NCBI RefSeq assembly: GCF_900115845.1
Contig: NZ_FOXX01000008.1
Location: 124,001 to 188,000 of the forward strand
DNA length: 64,000 nt
Direction: 5' to 3'
From: Priestia endophytica DSM 13796
GTDB lineage: Bacteria; Bacillota; Bacilli; Bacillales; Bacillaceae_H
Below are positions 51,773 to 60,830 of this stretch, in pieces. The position numbers and the translations under genes were made by a program. The notes below the pieces were generated by a model that worked only from the letters and a program-made list of their open reading frames with translations, had not been told where the DNA came from and made no database searches. The number at the start of each line of letters is the position of its first letter. Position 1 is the stretch's first letter.

Positions 51773-52434
51773 TTCTAGTAACCATTGGCGCTTACTTCGT
51801 CATGACAAAACTATACACGCGTTTTTCATACCCTATTTTTCTTCCTGTTATTACAACAACAATAACGATTGTTTTACTTCTCTTAGTTTTTCACATTTCA
51901 TATGAAAATTATATGGTTGGTGGCAAATGGATTAATTCTTTGCTTGGGCCTGGCGTTGTAGCATTAGCTTATCCACTCTATAATAGCCGCAAAATTTTAA
52001 TGAATAATATTTTCCCTATTTTTACTGGTGTGTTTATTGGCATGCTGTTTGGAATGGTAAGCGGACTGTTGTTTGCAGAAGCATTTGGAATTAATCGCGA
52101 CTTAGTTTTATCAATTCTTCCAAAGTCCATTACAACTCCTGTAGCCATCCAAATTACGACAAGTTTAGGTGGGGTTCCTTCTATGACAGCGGTCTTTGTC
52201 ATGATTGCCGGTATTTCTGGCGTTGTTATTGGGCCAGCCATTTTAAAATGGGTTCGCATCCATAGCTTTCTTGGAAAAGGGATTGCGTTCGGAAGTGCTT
52301 CACATGCGCTCGGTACTGCTAAAACATTTGAATATGGTGAATTAGCTGTTTCTATGAGTTCTGTATCTATGACACTAAGCGCTTTGCTTGGATCTATACT
52401 TGGCCCAATTGTAGTATGGATTTTCCATATTTGA
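51742..52434 (+). CDS. LrgB/CidB-family membrane protein
   Basis: 230 residues, about six to seven membrane segments. LGPGVVALAYPLYNSRKIL, LLPKSITTPVAI-like LSILPKSITTPVAIQITTSL, and GSASHALGTAKTFEYGELA are family hallmarks. It is the obligate partner of LrgA/CidA. The reading frame begins inside the 3' end of the preceding gene, showing translational coupling. Followed by a strong terminator. Confidence 0.92.
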   Translation: MQQTLIAISIILVTIGAYFVMTKLYTRFSYPIFLPVITTTITIVLLLLVFHISYENYMVGGKWINSLLGPGVVALAYPLYNSRKILMNNIFPIFTGVFIGMLFGMVSGLLFAEAFGINRDLVLSILPKSITTPVAIQITTSLGGVPSMTAVFVMIAGISGVVIGPAILKWVRIHSFLGKGIAFGSASHALGTAKTFEYGELAVSMSSVSMTLSALLGSILGPIVVWIFHI

Positions 52435-52493
52435 TGAAAAACAAGTAAATAAAAGAACGCAATGAAAACTATTTCCACTCCTTTTCCCCAAAT

Positions 52494-52539
52494 AAAAAAC
52501 ACCTTTTCGTTATCTTCTATTAACGAAAAGGTGTTTTTT
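52494..52539. terminator. Terminator after the LrgB gene
   Basis: AAAAAACACCTTTTCGTTA pairs with TAACGAAAAGGTGTTTTTT, a 19-bp perfect stem usable on both strands. Confidence 0.9.
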
Positions 52540-52570
52540 ATTATATTCTCTAGAGATAGCCTCTATTTGA

Positions 52571-53263
52571 TTAGAGTTCTACACTTTCTCCAATTTCAAG
52601 CACTTTCCCTTTCAGGCCACGCTCTTCCAAAGCTTTCACAAAAGCATTTCCATCTTGTACAATGACAGGAAAAGTATTGTAGTGAATAGGAATAATTAAT
52701 TTAGCTTGATACCATTCAGCAGCTTGTACAGCATCTTCTGGTCCCATTGTATAATGGTCACCAATTGGTACAAACGCAATATCAATATCATGTCTGTCTC
52801 CAATCATTTTCATGTCCCCAAAGAGCCCAGTGTCTCCAGCATGAAGAATTGTTTTTCCTTCTGCTTCAACAATAAACCCACTCGGCATGCCGCCATAAAG
52901 AATATTTTTATTTTCTTCATCAATAATACCTGAGCTATGGAAAGCATGAGTCATCTTTGCTTTTGCAAACTCAAGATCTAAAGTTCCTCCAATGTTCATT
53001 CCAATTGTATTCTCTACGCCTTTCCAAGACATATAGGCAGCCAATTCTGGATTAGAAACAACTGGAGCATTATTGGCTTTAGAAATAGGTGCTGCATCTA
53101 AGATATGATCTGCATGAGCATGTGTCAAAAGAACAGCATCTGCTTTAATATCTTCAACACTCACTTTTGCTGCTTCATTTCCGCTAATAAATGGATCAAT
53201 AATAAGAGCTTTCCCATTCGTTTCGATTATAATAGTTGATTGGCCATGATATGTAATTTTCAT
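52571..53263 (-). CDS. ytkL: UPF0173 metal-dependent hydrolase (YtkL)
   Basis: 230 residues, metallo-beta-lactamase fold. Metal motif [12 protein letters not shown] (HxHxDH, ~47-53), further ligands in [18 protein letters not shown] and PIHYNTFP. Length and order match UPF0173 proteins, present across Bacillus as YtkL. The natural substrate is unknown. Lone gene, convergent with the LrgAB-like operon. Confidence 0.92.
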   Translation of the reverse strand: MKITYHGQSTIIIETNGKALIIDPFISGNEAAKVSVEDIKADAVLLTHAHADHILDAAPISKANNAPVVSNPELAAYMSWKGVENTIGMNIGGTLDLEFAKAKMTHAFHSSGIIDEENKNILYGGMPSGFIVEAEGKTILHAGDTGLFGDMKMIGDRHDIDIAFVPIGDHYTMGPEDAVQAAEWYQAKLIIPIHYNTFPVIVQDGNAFVKALEERGLKGKVLEIGESVEL

Positions 53264-53417
53264 TATCCTGCCTCCTTAATTTATCTTTCTACTATATGCT
53301 GATCCTTACTTATATTTATAGTAAAATAGTTTGGCCATATTTGCCAAATAATATGTTTGGGATTCTATTCACCACTTACTAGAATTTGAAATGCTGCCCT
53401 TATTTACAACAAGAAGG

Positions 53418-54374
53418 TTAGTCTATTGAACGCAATACTTCAAGTAACATTTCTTTAAATGCACTTCGATCAATAGCTTCACAAACTCTTACATTTTTGG
53501 AGCGTTCTAAACGATTATTAATATCTACAAGACTGTACCCTCTTGTGAGTTCACCAACTGTTTCAACATCTACGTGATATAGATTCGACTCTGTCATAAT
53601 TTCTTCGTTTGCTGCAACAGCAGCTAGTAATGTATCTGGATGAGTTGTTCCATTTAACTTATGCACGCTTTTGTTAAATTTCATAACCACTTTATTCACA
53701 TCTTTGAAAAATTGCGCACCTTTTGTTGAAAGAGCTTCAATTTCACTATGGTCGTTATCATCCATAATGGAATACTTTGTACACATTTCCCAACCAACCA
53801 TTGTGATAGGAATACCTGAATGAAGCACAATTTTTGCTGCTTCAGGATCCACAAAAAAATTATATTCTGCGCTTGGTGTAATATTTCCTAATGCATTGTT
53901 TGTACCACCCATAATGTACAAATGAGGAATTTTAGGAACGATAGCTGGATCTTTTTTTATTGCCATTGCAATATTTGTTAACGGCGCAATCGCTAATAAA
54001 TGAATTTCACCTGGATTTTCGTGAATGGTTTCAATAAGAAAATCTACCGCATGTCCTTCCTCAGGAGACTGGATTGCTTTTTCAAAAAATGAATCTCCCA
54101 TGCCATCTTTTCCATGCACATCTTCAACTGTTCGATGCTGGCTTTCACCAAATCCCATTATTGGGCCTTCATGTCCTTTATAAACAGGGACCTTTCCGCT
54201 TTTTCCCCCAACTTGAATGGTGTAAAGTGCGTTTTCAACTTGTTGATGAAATTGAACGTTACCACCCGTTATCATAATTCCTTCAACTTTAAAATAATGA
54301 AGAGCCATTAAAATTGAAATTGTATCATCACCGGCTGTATCTGTATCAATAATAACTCGTTTCTTCTCTAGCAT
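53418..54374 (-). CDS. Nucleoside hydrolase, second of a tandem pair
   Basis: 318 residues, IunH family. Calcium-binding N-terminal IDTDTAGDDTISILMAL with the DxDxxxDD pattern, LLAIAPLTNIAMAIKKDP, IPHLYIMGGTNNALGN, AEYNFFVDPEAAKIVLHSGI and a C-terminal HPDTLLAAVA. It cleaves the N-glycosidic bond of nucleosides to base and ribose in the cytosol; purine or pyrimidine preference is not readable. Its ATG lies seven bases inside the end of the preceding gene, so translation is coupled. NupC is encoded nearby. Confidence 0.9.
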   Translation of the reverse strand: MLEKKRVIIDTDTAGDDTISILMALHYFKVEGIMITGGNVQFHQQVENALYTIQVGGKSGKVPVYKGHEGPIMGFGESQHRTVEDVHGKDGMGDSFFEKAIQSPEEGHAVDFLIETIHENPGEIHLLAIAPLTNIAMAIKKDPAIVPKIPHLYIMGGTNNALGNITPSAEYNFFVDPEAAKIVLHSGIPITMVGWEMCTKYSIMDDNDHSEIEALSTKGAQFFKDVNKVVMKFNKSVHKLNGTTHPDTLLAAVAANEEIMTESNLYHVDVETVGELTRGYSLVDINNRLERSKNVRVCEAIDRSAFKEMLLEVLRSID

Positions 54375-55321
54375 GGAACCTCCTCCATCACTTTCTTTGC
54401 TAATTCTGTTATGTATTCGAAGAAAGCATCGCGATCAACGTCATATACTACATTTACAGGTCGTCCATCAGAAGTTTCAACTGTCCGCCCTTGGCTTGGT
54501 CCATCTCTATGTACAATGCTGTTAATTCGCTCCACTTTCACAAGCTCAGGATTACCAACAAACGCAGTTGTTAACACATCCCACAGATAATAAGTCGAGT
54601 TTGTTGAAAAATGAACAAGTGGTGGCACCATTGCGTAGCACTGACCAAGGAAATCAACACCAAGATGTTTACGCTCCGCTGCCCAGCGCTCACGTACATC
54701 TAAAGTCAGTGGTACTTGATTTGTACTTTCAAGTGCTACTAAATCAATCTCTATACCGCTGTCCCAAACGCGTCCAGCTGCTTCAGGGTCCCAAAATACG
54801 TTCCATTCTGCTGTTCCATCATGTTCAGGCTCATGAACATTGCCCTCTTCACGAAACGTTCCGCCCATCCAAACAAGGCGTTCAATTTTCTCCTCAATTT
54901 CAGGTGCTTCGTCTAATGCACGAGCAAGGTCTGTTAGTGGCCCTGTAAATAGCAACGTTGTCTTTTCTTCAGTTGCATAAAGTGTTTCTATTAGATGAAG
55001 GTGTGCCGGTTTATCAGCTACTTTTGTTATCACTTTCCCAGATTCGTTTAAGATAGGTAGAGCGTCAACATAAAATGCGTGCATACGCCAGTCTTTTGGA
55101 AAAGGATTTTTCCCGCGCGAATTTGACTCAGCTACACTTAGATTACCGTCACCAAAACGGTCAACTATTTTACGACTTGCAAACATCGCAGGTTCTAAAT
55201 AACAATCTGCTGGAATAACAGAAACACCTGTAAGTTTAACATTCTCCATCTGTAGTAATAAAAATAATGATACTAAATCATCGACACCGCCATCATGATT
55301 AAAGTATATTTTCTTTTTCAT
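54368..55321 (-). CDS. Nucleoside hydrolase, first of a tandem pair
   Basis: 317 residues, same superfamily but clearly different from its neighbour: the calcium loop reads FNHDGGVDDLVSLFLL (Asn in place of the first Asp, as in some ribosylpyrimidine and ADP-ribose-type members), then LLFTGPLTDLARALDEAPEI, LVWMGGTFREEGN, AEWNVFWDPEAAGRVWDSGI and YYLWDVLTTAFVG. It probably handles a different nucleoside. ATG 55321 is preferred; GGGG is 11 bases upstream. A promoter and a CodY-like box are upstream. Confidence 0.87.
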   Translation of the reverse strand: MKKKIYFNHDGGVDDLVSLFLLLQMENVKLTGVSVIPADCYLEPAMFASRKIVDRFGDGNLSVAESNSRGKNPFPKDWRMHAFYVDALPILNESGKVITKVADKPAHLHLIETLYATEEKTTLLFTGPLTDLARALDEAPEIEEKIERLVWMGGTFREEGNVHEPEHDGTAEWNVFWDPEAAGRVWDSGIEIDLVALESTNQVPLTLDVRERWAAERKHLGVDFLGQCYAMVPPLVHFSTNSTYYLWDVLTTAFVGNPELVKVERINSIVHRDGPSQGRTVETSDGRPVNVVYDVDRDAFFEYITELAKKVMEEVPC

Positions 55322-55372
55322 CTCATCTTCATCCCCTTTTATAAACTCTTTAAATAATCCTAACTTTATAAA

Positions 55373-55400
55373 CGTATAATGTATCATTAAATTATGTCAA
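55373..55400 (-). promoter_or_regulatory. Promoter of the nucleoside hydrolase pair
   Basis: Minus-strand TTGACA (55395-55400), 16-bp spacer, TATACG (55373-55378). Confidence 0.6.
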
Positions 55401-55402
55401 TA

Positions 55403-55417
55403 TATTTTCAGAAAATA
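55403..55417. promoter_or_regulatory. CodY-box-like palindrome
   Basis: TATTTTCAGAAAATA matches 13 of 15 bases of the CodY consensus AATTTTCWGAAAATT and touches the -35 element; the palindrome extends to 17 bp. Confidence 0.6.
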
Positions 55418-55452
55418 TTATAAATAAAAAGCCATGAATTTATTATCCATAG

Positions 55453-55492
55453 CAAAAAGCTTTTAAGGGATATGCCCTTTAAAAGCTTTTTG
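55453..55492 (-). terminator. Terminator downstream of lmrB
   Basis: CAAAAAGCTTTTAAGGG pairs with CCCTTTAAAAGCTTTTTG (one bulge). Confidence 0.75.
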
Positions 55493-55608
55493 TTTTACAA
55501 TACTCCGACCAAAACGATATTTCTATAATTAATTACTATGATCTCTTCTTTTTCTCGATCGTTAACACTATTGTTGTATAAAAATTTGTTTACTCTTTTG
55601 ATTCCTGA

Positions 55609-56994
55609 TTACTTTTCATAGCCTTCTGATCTTTGTTTCTTAAAGTTACTATTATAAATAAGCGTAACCATAACAATTAAGACTGTCAGAACAGCATAAA
55701 TATTACTGTAGTTCAAGCTATTATGTTCTAGTAAAAATGGATTGAGTTGAAGACTTGTATCTTTAATTTCTAGTGCTTTACTAATTAATGTTGTTGCCGT
55801 TGCTCCAGCAATAAAGTTCATCATCATGAAAATCCCCATGCCTACTCCTGCTTGTTCTTTTGGAAGGGAACGCGACACAGTGTTCCCTAGTGCAATTTGA
55901 ATGAATGTTTGGCCAACATAAGCAAGAAGAAGCACCATCATAATTAAATATGGAGATGAGCCTGCAATAATGGATAAAATTCCATAGCCTAAAAAAAAGC
56001 ATAATAGAGCTGTATATGCAACAAATCCATTTCCTTTCTGATCGGCTAACTTACCTCCTTTTCTCCCTAGTAGAGCAGCCAAAACAGCTCCAGGAAACAT
56101 AACAAGCCCACTTAATAATGGAGATAAGCCATTGATTCCTTGAAGTAATAAAGGAGTGAGGTATGGAATACCAAAGCCAATTCCTGAACTTAAAGCTGAA
56201 ACTAGAAGTCCTGCTGAAAAGCTTCTATTCTTAAATAATGAACCTTGGATAAATGGATTTTCCGTTGTACGAATTCGCCAAAGAAATAAAGCAAAAAAAA
56301 CAATTCCAATAAACGCAAGCAATAAAGATCCTTGTGTAATGGCCAGAAGAAGAAAAGCAAGCGTTCCTGCCAGTAAAAAGGCTCCGATTAGATCTGTCTT
56401 ACTTTTTATTTTTTCTTCCTCACTGTCTAAGAAGCTTCGAAAGAATGGTAGTGCAATAAGAATAAGAAGCGAAATTATAAAAAGATAATGCCAGCTTATA
56501 AAGTTTGTAACAAGCCCTGCGACAATAGGTCCGACAGCTGTTCCAAACGCTGTTGCGGATGATGTAATTCCTAATGCTCTTCCCCTTGTTTCAGGTGTAA
56601 AATAGCGAGTTGGGATAATCATTGATGTAGCTGGCATAACAGAAGCACCTATAGCTTGCAAGATACGGCCCGCTAAAACAAACCAAAAACTTGGAGCTAA
56701 AAATCCAATTAATGACCCAACGGCAAAAATAAGTAATCCAACGGTTAATAAATTTTTCAGTTCATACTTGTCAGCAAGCTTTCCAAACATAACAGATCCA
56801 ATCGCATATACAACAATATAACCTGTTACAATCCAGCCTGCTTGTGATGGCTGAAGGTGAAATTCCGCTGTAATCGTTGGAAGGGCAATATTAAACATCG
56901 TTGAGTTCATGACTGAAATAACCATTGCAAAGGCTAAAATTAAAATAAGTTTTCTTTTCCGACTTTCATTTTTTTCCAGAATAGTTTCATTCAT
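55609..56994 (-). CDS. lmrB: MFS multidrug efflux protein, LmrB-like (DHA2)
   Basis: 461 residues, 13-14 membrane segments. NSTMFNIALPTITAEF is the DHA2 motif D1, GKLADKYELKNLL motif A, and AVGPIVAGLVTNFISWHYLF the segment-5 antiporter motif C region. The combination with a quercetinase and an LmrA/QdoR-type repressor on the same strand resembles the B. subtilis LmrA/QdoR regulon, where LmrB exports lincomycin and other drugs. Orthology is inferred from context; Tet(L)-like MFS pumps look similar. A terminator-like hairpin lies between it and qdoI. Confidence 0.8.
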   Translation of the reverse strand: MNETILEKNESRKRKLILILAFAMVISVMNSTMFNIALPTITAEFHLQPSQAGWIVTGYIVVYAIGSVMFGKLADKYELKNLLTVGLLIFAVGSLIGFLAPSFWFVLAGRILQAIGASVMPATSMIIPTRYFTPETRGRALGITSSATAFGTAVGPIVAGLVTNFISWHYLFIISLLILIALPFFRSFLDSEEEKIKSKTDLIGAFLLAGTLAFLLLAITQGSLLLAFIGIVFFALFLWRIRTTENPFIQGSLFKNRSFSAGLLVSALSSGIGFGIPYLTPLLLQGINGLSPLLSGLVMFPGAVLAALLGRKGGKLADQKGNGFVAYTALLCFFLGYGILSIIAGSSPYLIMMVLLLAYVGQTFIQIALGNTVSRSLPKEQAGVGMGIFMMMNFIAGATATTLISKALEIKDTSLQLNPFLLEHNSLNYSNIYAVLTVLIVMVTLIYNSNFKKQRSEGYEK

Positions 56995-57036
56995 TAATTT
57001 TCCCTCTTTCTAATTTAGAACAAAGTTTAATTAAAT

Positions 57037-57066
57037 AAGGTTAGAGAGAACTTTCTCTCTAACCTT
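57037..57066 (-). terminator. Intercistronic hairpin between qdoI and lmrB
   Basis: AAGGTTAGAGAGAA pairs perfectly with TTCTCTCTAACCTT with a 2-base nominal loop; the minus-strand tail TTATTTAATT is T-rich. It may reduce read-through into lmrB. Confidence 0.6.
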
Positions 57067-57074
57067 TATCAGTT

Positions 57075-58094
57075 TTATTTGTTCTCTTGATTCGCCATCT
57101 TCAAATCAAGATTATGGATATTTGCAACTACCCGATCAAAACGAAGTGGTTGAGGTTCAGCCGGGAAAATATGAGCTTCGTACTTATCACCTAAAGTACG
57201 GAAGAATGGTTCAAACAGGCCTGATACAAGCACTCCTACCATTTTTGTATATGGAGAATCTAAACGATATGAATGAACAGTATGAGCTGGAACGTGTAAG
57301 AAGTCTCCAGGATTCAACTGAATTTCCTCTCCATTTGCCCACATTGTCATTTGACCTTCTAAACAATAAAATGTTTCTGTATGATGTTCATGATAATGAT
57401 CAACAATACGATCGCCTTTTGGTCCTTCAGATGAAACAACGATAAATTGTCCATCTGTATTCGTTTGTGCCGCAACGATACGATGAAGCTGGTCACCTGT
57501 TAGAAGACGATCACCTTCCCCAGATTCAAGGACATATGGAACAACTTCATCAGGTCGTGTTACATTTGTAATAAGTTTTGCTTCCCCCTCTATGCTCTGT
57601 TCGTTTGATACAAACTCAATATCTGAAGTAGCTGCACTTTGCAAGAAACGCTCATATGCTAATTCTTCTCCATATGGAGGATGTTCCACATGCTCATAAG
57701 GTGTACCAATTTCAGCATAGAAGTTCGCCACATTTCCTTTCATTGTATATGAAACAAGACGAGTGCGATGACTTTGCATTATATAGCTGTGAGTTGTGCC
57801 TGCTGGAATTTGAGCATAATCTCCTGATATAAGAAGATGTTTTTCTCCATTAAGGATAAGTTCTACTTTTCCATCTAACACAAGAATGCCTTCATGTGTT
57901 TCTTTATGAAGATGAGGAGGAAAAGCATCTCCTTTGCCACCTGCAAGTAAGACAATTTCAAACATATCGCCTGTGCTTTTTCCATTTGCCATGATTGTAG
58001 CTACTTGACGTCCAAAGAGATAGCGTGGCCCCTCTCCATTTCGTAATAAATAAGGTACTTTTTCTTTCGGTAATTTACTTGTTAATGTTGCCAT
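57075..58094 (-). CDS. qdoI: Quercetin 2,3-dioxygenase (bicupin)
   Basis: 339 residues, same length and layout as B. subtilis QdoI. First cupin has metal ligands in HLHKETHEG (His61, His63, Glu68) and a later THSYI; the second cupin has HYHEHHTETFYCLEG and HVPAHTVHSY. It opens the flavonol ring of quercetin, releasing carbon monoxide, and works in the cytosol. Controlled in B. subtilis by LmrA and QdoR; three matching operator-like sites are just upstream. Confidence 0.92.
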   Translation of the reverse strand: MATLTSKLPKEKVPYLLRNGEGPRYLFGRQVATIMANGKSTGDMFEIVLLAGGKGDAFPPHLHKETHEGILVLDGKVELILNGEKHLLISGDYAQIPAGTTHSYIMQSHRTRLVSYTMKGNVANFYAEIGTPYEHVEHPPYGEELAYERFLQSAATSDIEFVSNEQSIEGEAKLITNVTRPDEVVPYVLESGEGDRLLTGDQLHRIVAAQTNTDGQFIVVSSEGPKGDRIVDHYHEHHTETFYCLEGQMTMWANGEEIQLNPGDFLHVPAHTVHSYRLDSPYTKMVGVLVSGLFEPFFRTLGDKYEAHIFPAEPQPLRFDRVVANIHNLDLKMANQENK

Positions 58095-58113
58095 TATATT
58101 TCCCCCTCTGTAT

Positions 58114-58180
58114 TAGACCGATCTATATAATTATATCTAAGATAGACCAATCTATATAATTTTGTGTACCGACCGGTCTA
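58114..58180. promoter_or_regulatory. Three QdoR/LmrA-type operator boxes
   Basis: TAGACCGATCTA (58114-58125), TAGACCAATCTA (58143-58154) and CCGACCGGTCTA (58169-58180, reverse orientation). All follow the TAGACC-RR-TCTA pattern reported for LmrA/QdoR boxes. They fill the gap between the repressor and qdoI. Confidence 0.75.
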
Positions 58181-58215
58181 CAATTTTTGATTATAAAACA
58201 AAGAGTAACAATATG

Positions 58216-58794
58216 CTACCCTTTTTTTCGTAAAATATATGGGATTTGATTTGAAATACGAAGAAGCGGTTCTTTATCTTTGTGTGCTAGCGAAAACATA
58301 ATGCCGCCTTCAATCATCGAGTTGATCGTCATTCCAAGCTCTTCTGCTTCTTCCTTTTCATATCCATATTGCATTAATTTATCAGCAAAAATATCAGCCC
58401 AATTTTTAAAAACTTCCACACATGTACATCGCAAAGGTTCACTAATTAGAGCTGTTTCACTTGCTAATAGTCCAACAGGAATTCCTTCAATATGTTCCGG
58501 ATCGTTAAATTGGTTAGCTGTTACACTTATAAAATGTTGAATAGCTTTAACAGGATCTAAGCTTTTTGCCATGCTCTCTTTTATTTGTTTTTCAATATAT
58601 TCACCTGTATATTTTACAGCTTCAATTGCTAGCTCCTCTTTTCCATTAGGAAAGTGATAATAAACAGAGCCTCGAGGTGATCCACTTTCTTTTATAATTT
58701 GATTCAACCCTGTTGCATGATATCCTTGCAGTTGAAAAAGATATGCTGCTGTTTGAATAATTCGTTCTCTTGCTTCACCTTTCACTTTCATCAA
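58216..58794 (-). CDS. qdoR: TetR-family repressor, QdoR/LmrA-like
   Basis: 192 residues. N-terminal HTH (RIIQTAAYLFQLQGYHATGL, IIKESGSPRGSVYYHFPNGK) with the KGSVYYHF-type recognition helix, and a TetR_C domain with GLLASETALISEPLRCTCVEVF. QdoR and LmrA of B. subtilis are paralogues that release DNA on binding flavonoids; which of the two this represents cannot be decided. It is upstream of qdoI on the same strand, and a degenerate box (58816-58829) before its own start suggests autoregulation. Confidence 0.85.
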   Translation of the reverse strand: MMKVKGEARERIIQTAAYLFQLQGYHATGLNQIIKESGSPRGSVYYHFPNGKEELAIEAVKYTGEYIEKQIKESMAKSLDPVKAIQHFISVTANQFNDPEHIEGIPVGLLASETALISEPLRCTCVEVFKNWADIFADKLMQYGYEKEEAEELGMTINSMIEGGIMFSLAHKDKEPLLRISNQIPYILRKKG

Positions 58795-59520
58795 ACTTCC
58801 TCCTACCCATTATGAAGACCAATCGGTTTAAGTATAGAAAACGAACGTTCAAAAGTCAAAAACTACTCGTAATCGTTAAATGTTATATTTTCCTACATAT
58901 TTTAAACACCAGTTTTATCCTTTATCTCCCCTCGCTTTCAAAAAAGGCTTTTTCCTCTTCTGTCAAAATAAGCTACTCTTTTAAAAGGTGATTTCCCTTA
59001 ATTGTTTCTCTTATCCAATTTTCTTTGTATATTATACCTCTTTTATAAATATTTTGAGCACACTTTTCCTCTACCCTCAAAAAATGCTATCTCCATATTA
59101 ACTCAAGTAAGAAGAAAGGAACTTTTCCTCTCTTACACATTTGCCTCTCAAACAGAGGAATTTATAAAATTCTCTCTTATAAATTATTGTAGAATCATTT
59201 TCATTAATATACAATATGATAGATAAAACGCAAAGAGCTTCCATATATCTCTTATAGACTCAAATATGAGATACTTCGATATCCTTTTTCAACTGACTTT
59301 CCTTCCCGTTAAAAAAGGAGTTCTCTTTATTTTCTACTTGATTGGCTTTTCCGAAATAAAAGTTGAAACTTACGAAGCTTTATCTCTTCTATTCAGCATA
59401 AAGAAAGTTTTTTACTATATTGGAGAATGTATTTAGTGAACTTAAAAAGAAGATGTTGATTTGTCCTATTTGCTCTACAAAGTGAATGGTTCTCTTTTTG
59501 CAAAACTTACGGAGGGATAT
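58795..59520. other. 726-bp AT-rich gap upstream of nupC
   Basis: Apart from a QdoR-like box at 58816-58829 (AGACCAATCGGTTT), no gene, riboswitch or strong promoter was recognised. Short open frames exist but lack ribosome binding sites. A purine riboswitch was looked for because nupC follows, and its conserved core was not found. Confidence 0.5.
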
Positions 59521-60705
59521 ATGAAATATTTAGTAGGGACTTTAGGTCTCCTTATTGTATTCGGACTAGCTTTTTTAATAAGTAAAGACCGGAAAGAAAT
59601 TAAATATAAGCCACTTTTTGTCATGGTCATTTTACAACTTTTGTTGGCGATTGTGCTTCTTAATACAAAGTTTGGATTTGTTGTTATTGATGCGATTGCC
59701 ACAACATTTTCAACGCTATTAGATTACGCCAGCGCAGGGATTGCTTTTGTTTTCGGTGGCATTGCAAATGACGGAGAAGCTCCCTTTTTCTTAACTGTTC
59801 TTCTTCCCATTGTGTTCATTTCAGCTTTAATCGGAATCCTGCAGCATATTAAAGTTCTTCCGTTCGTCATGAAATGGATTGGACTTGGACTTAGTAAAAT
59901 TAATGGCATGGGAAAACTTGAATCTTACAATGCCGTTGCTTCAGCAATTGTTGGGCAATCAGAAGTATTTATTACAGTTAAAAAGCAGCTTGATAAATTA
60001 CCTCCACATCGACTTTACACACTTTGCACGTCCGCAATGTCGACAGTTTCAATGTCAATCGTTGGAGCATATATGACAATGATTGAACCTAAATATGTTG
60101 TAACAGCCATTGTCTTGAACTTGTTTGGTGGTTTTATGATTGCTTCAATTATTAACCCATATAAAGTATCACCTGAAACAGACCTTTTAGAAGCGGATCA
60201 AGACGAAGAAAAGCAAACGTTTTTTGAGATGCTAGGTGAGTATATTTTAGATGGATTTAAAGTAGCGGTTATTGTGGGCGCTATGCTTATTGGATTTGTC
60301 GCCCTAATGGAAGGAATTGACAGCTTCTTTAAAATGATTTTTGGCGTTACATTCCAACATTTGCTTGGCTATGTTTTTGCTCCATTTGCCTTTATAATGG
60401 GGATTCCTGCATCTGAGGTGGTTTCAGCTGGAGGGATTATGGCAACAAAGATGGTAACAAATGAATTTGTTGCCATGATGAACTTATCTGAAATGGCGTC
60501 TGAGTTTAGTCCAAGAACGCTAGGCATTGTCTCTGTGTTTTTAGTTTCATTTGCTAACTTTTCTTCAATCGGAATTTTATCCGGAGCTGTTAAAGGACTA
60601 AGTGAAAAACAAGGAAACGTTGTAGCTCGTTTTGGGCTTCGCTTACTATACGGAGCTGTTCTTGTTAGTTTCTTATCAGCCATTATTGTCAGCTTCATTT
60701 TATAG
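59521..60705 (+). CDS. nupC: Concentrative nucleoside transporter NupC
   Basis: 394 residues, CNT family. Order of blocks: N-terminal three segments, then GIAFVFGGIANDG, VLLPIVFISALIGIL, the substrate-binding GQSEVFITVKKQLDKL and MSTVSMSIVGAYM, and GIPASEVVSAGGIMATKMVTNEFVA, ending in SFANFSSIGILSGAVKGLSE (these are cited in parts). It imports nucleosides with protons or sodium. GGAGG five bases upstream fixes ATG 59521. It would feed the two nucleoside hydrolases encoded a few kilobases away. Confidence 0.93.
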   Translation: MKYLVGTLGLLIVFGLAFLISKDRKEIKYKPLFVMVILQLLLAIVLLNTKFGFVVIDAIATTFSTLLDYASAGIAFVFGGIANDGEAPFFLTVLLPIVFISALIGILQHIKVLPFVMKWIGLGLSKINGMGKLESYNAVASAIVGQSEVFITVKKQLDKLPPHRLYTLCTSAMSTVSMSIVGAYMTMIEPKYVVTAIVLNLFGGFMIASIINPYKVSPETDLLEADQDEEKQTFFEMLGEYILDGFKVAVIVGAMLIGFVALMEGIDSFFKMIFGVTFQHLLGYVFAPFAFIMGIPASEVVSAGGIMATKMVTNEFVAMMNLSEMASEFSPRTLGIVSVFLVSFANFSSIGILSGAVKGLSEKQGNVVARFGLRLLYGAVLVSFLSAIIVSFIL

Positions 60706-60710
60706 CCTAT

Positions 60711-60740
60711 AAAAAAGAACTTCATATGAAGTTCTTTTTT
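60711..60740. terminator. Terminator of nupC
   Basis: A 30-bp perfect palindrome, AAAAAAGAACTTCAT/ATGAAGTTCTTTTTT, active in both directions. Confidence 0.85.
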
Positions 60741-60830
60741 AGTTCAGTACTTTTTATCATGTAATCTCTAAGTTTTCTTTTCCTATTTTATAAATTGTAT
60801 ATTTTAATTCTTGTTGGCTTTAAAATAATG

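Noticed and set aside
53330-53348. TTTGGC-catattt-GCCAAA inverted repeat upstream of ytkL
   Set aside because: Only six pairs and no T-tract; could be an operator, but nothing else supports it.
59000-59520. Purine riboswitch before nupC
   Set aside because: The conserved aptamer core could not be found.
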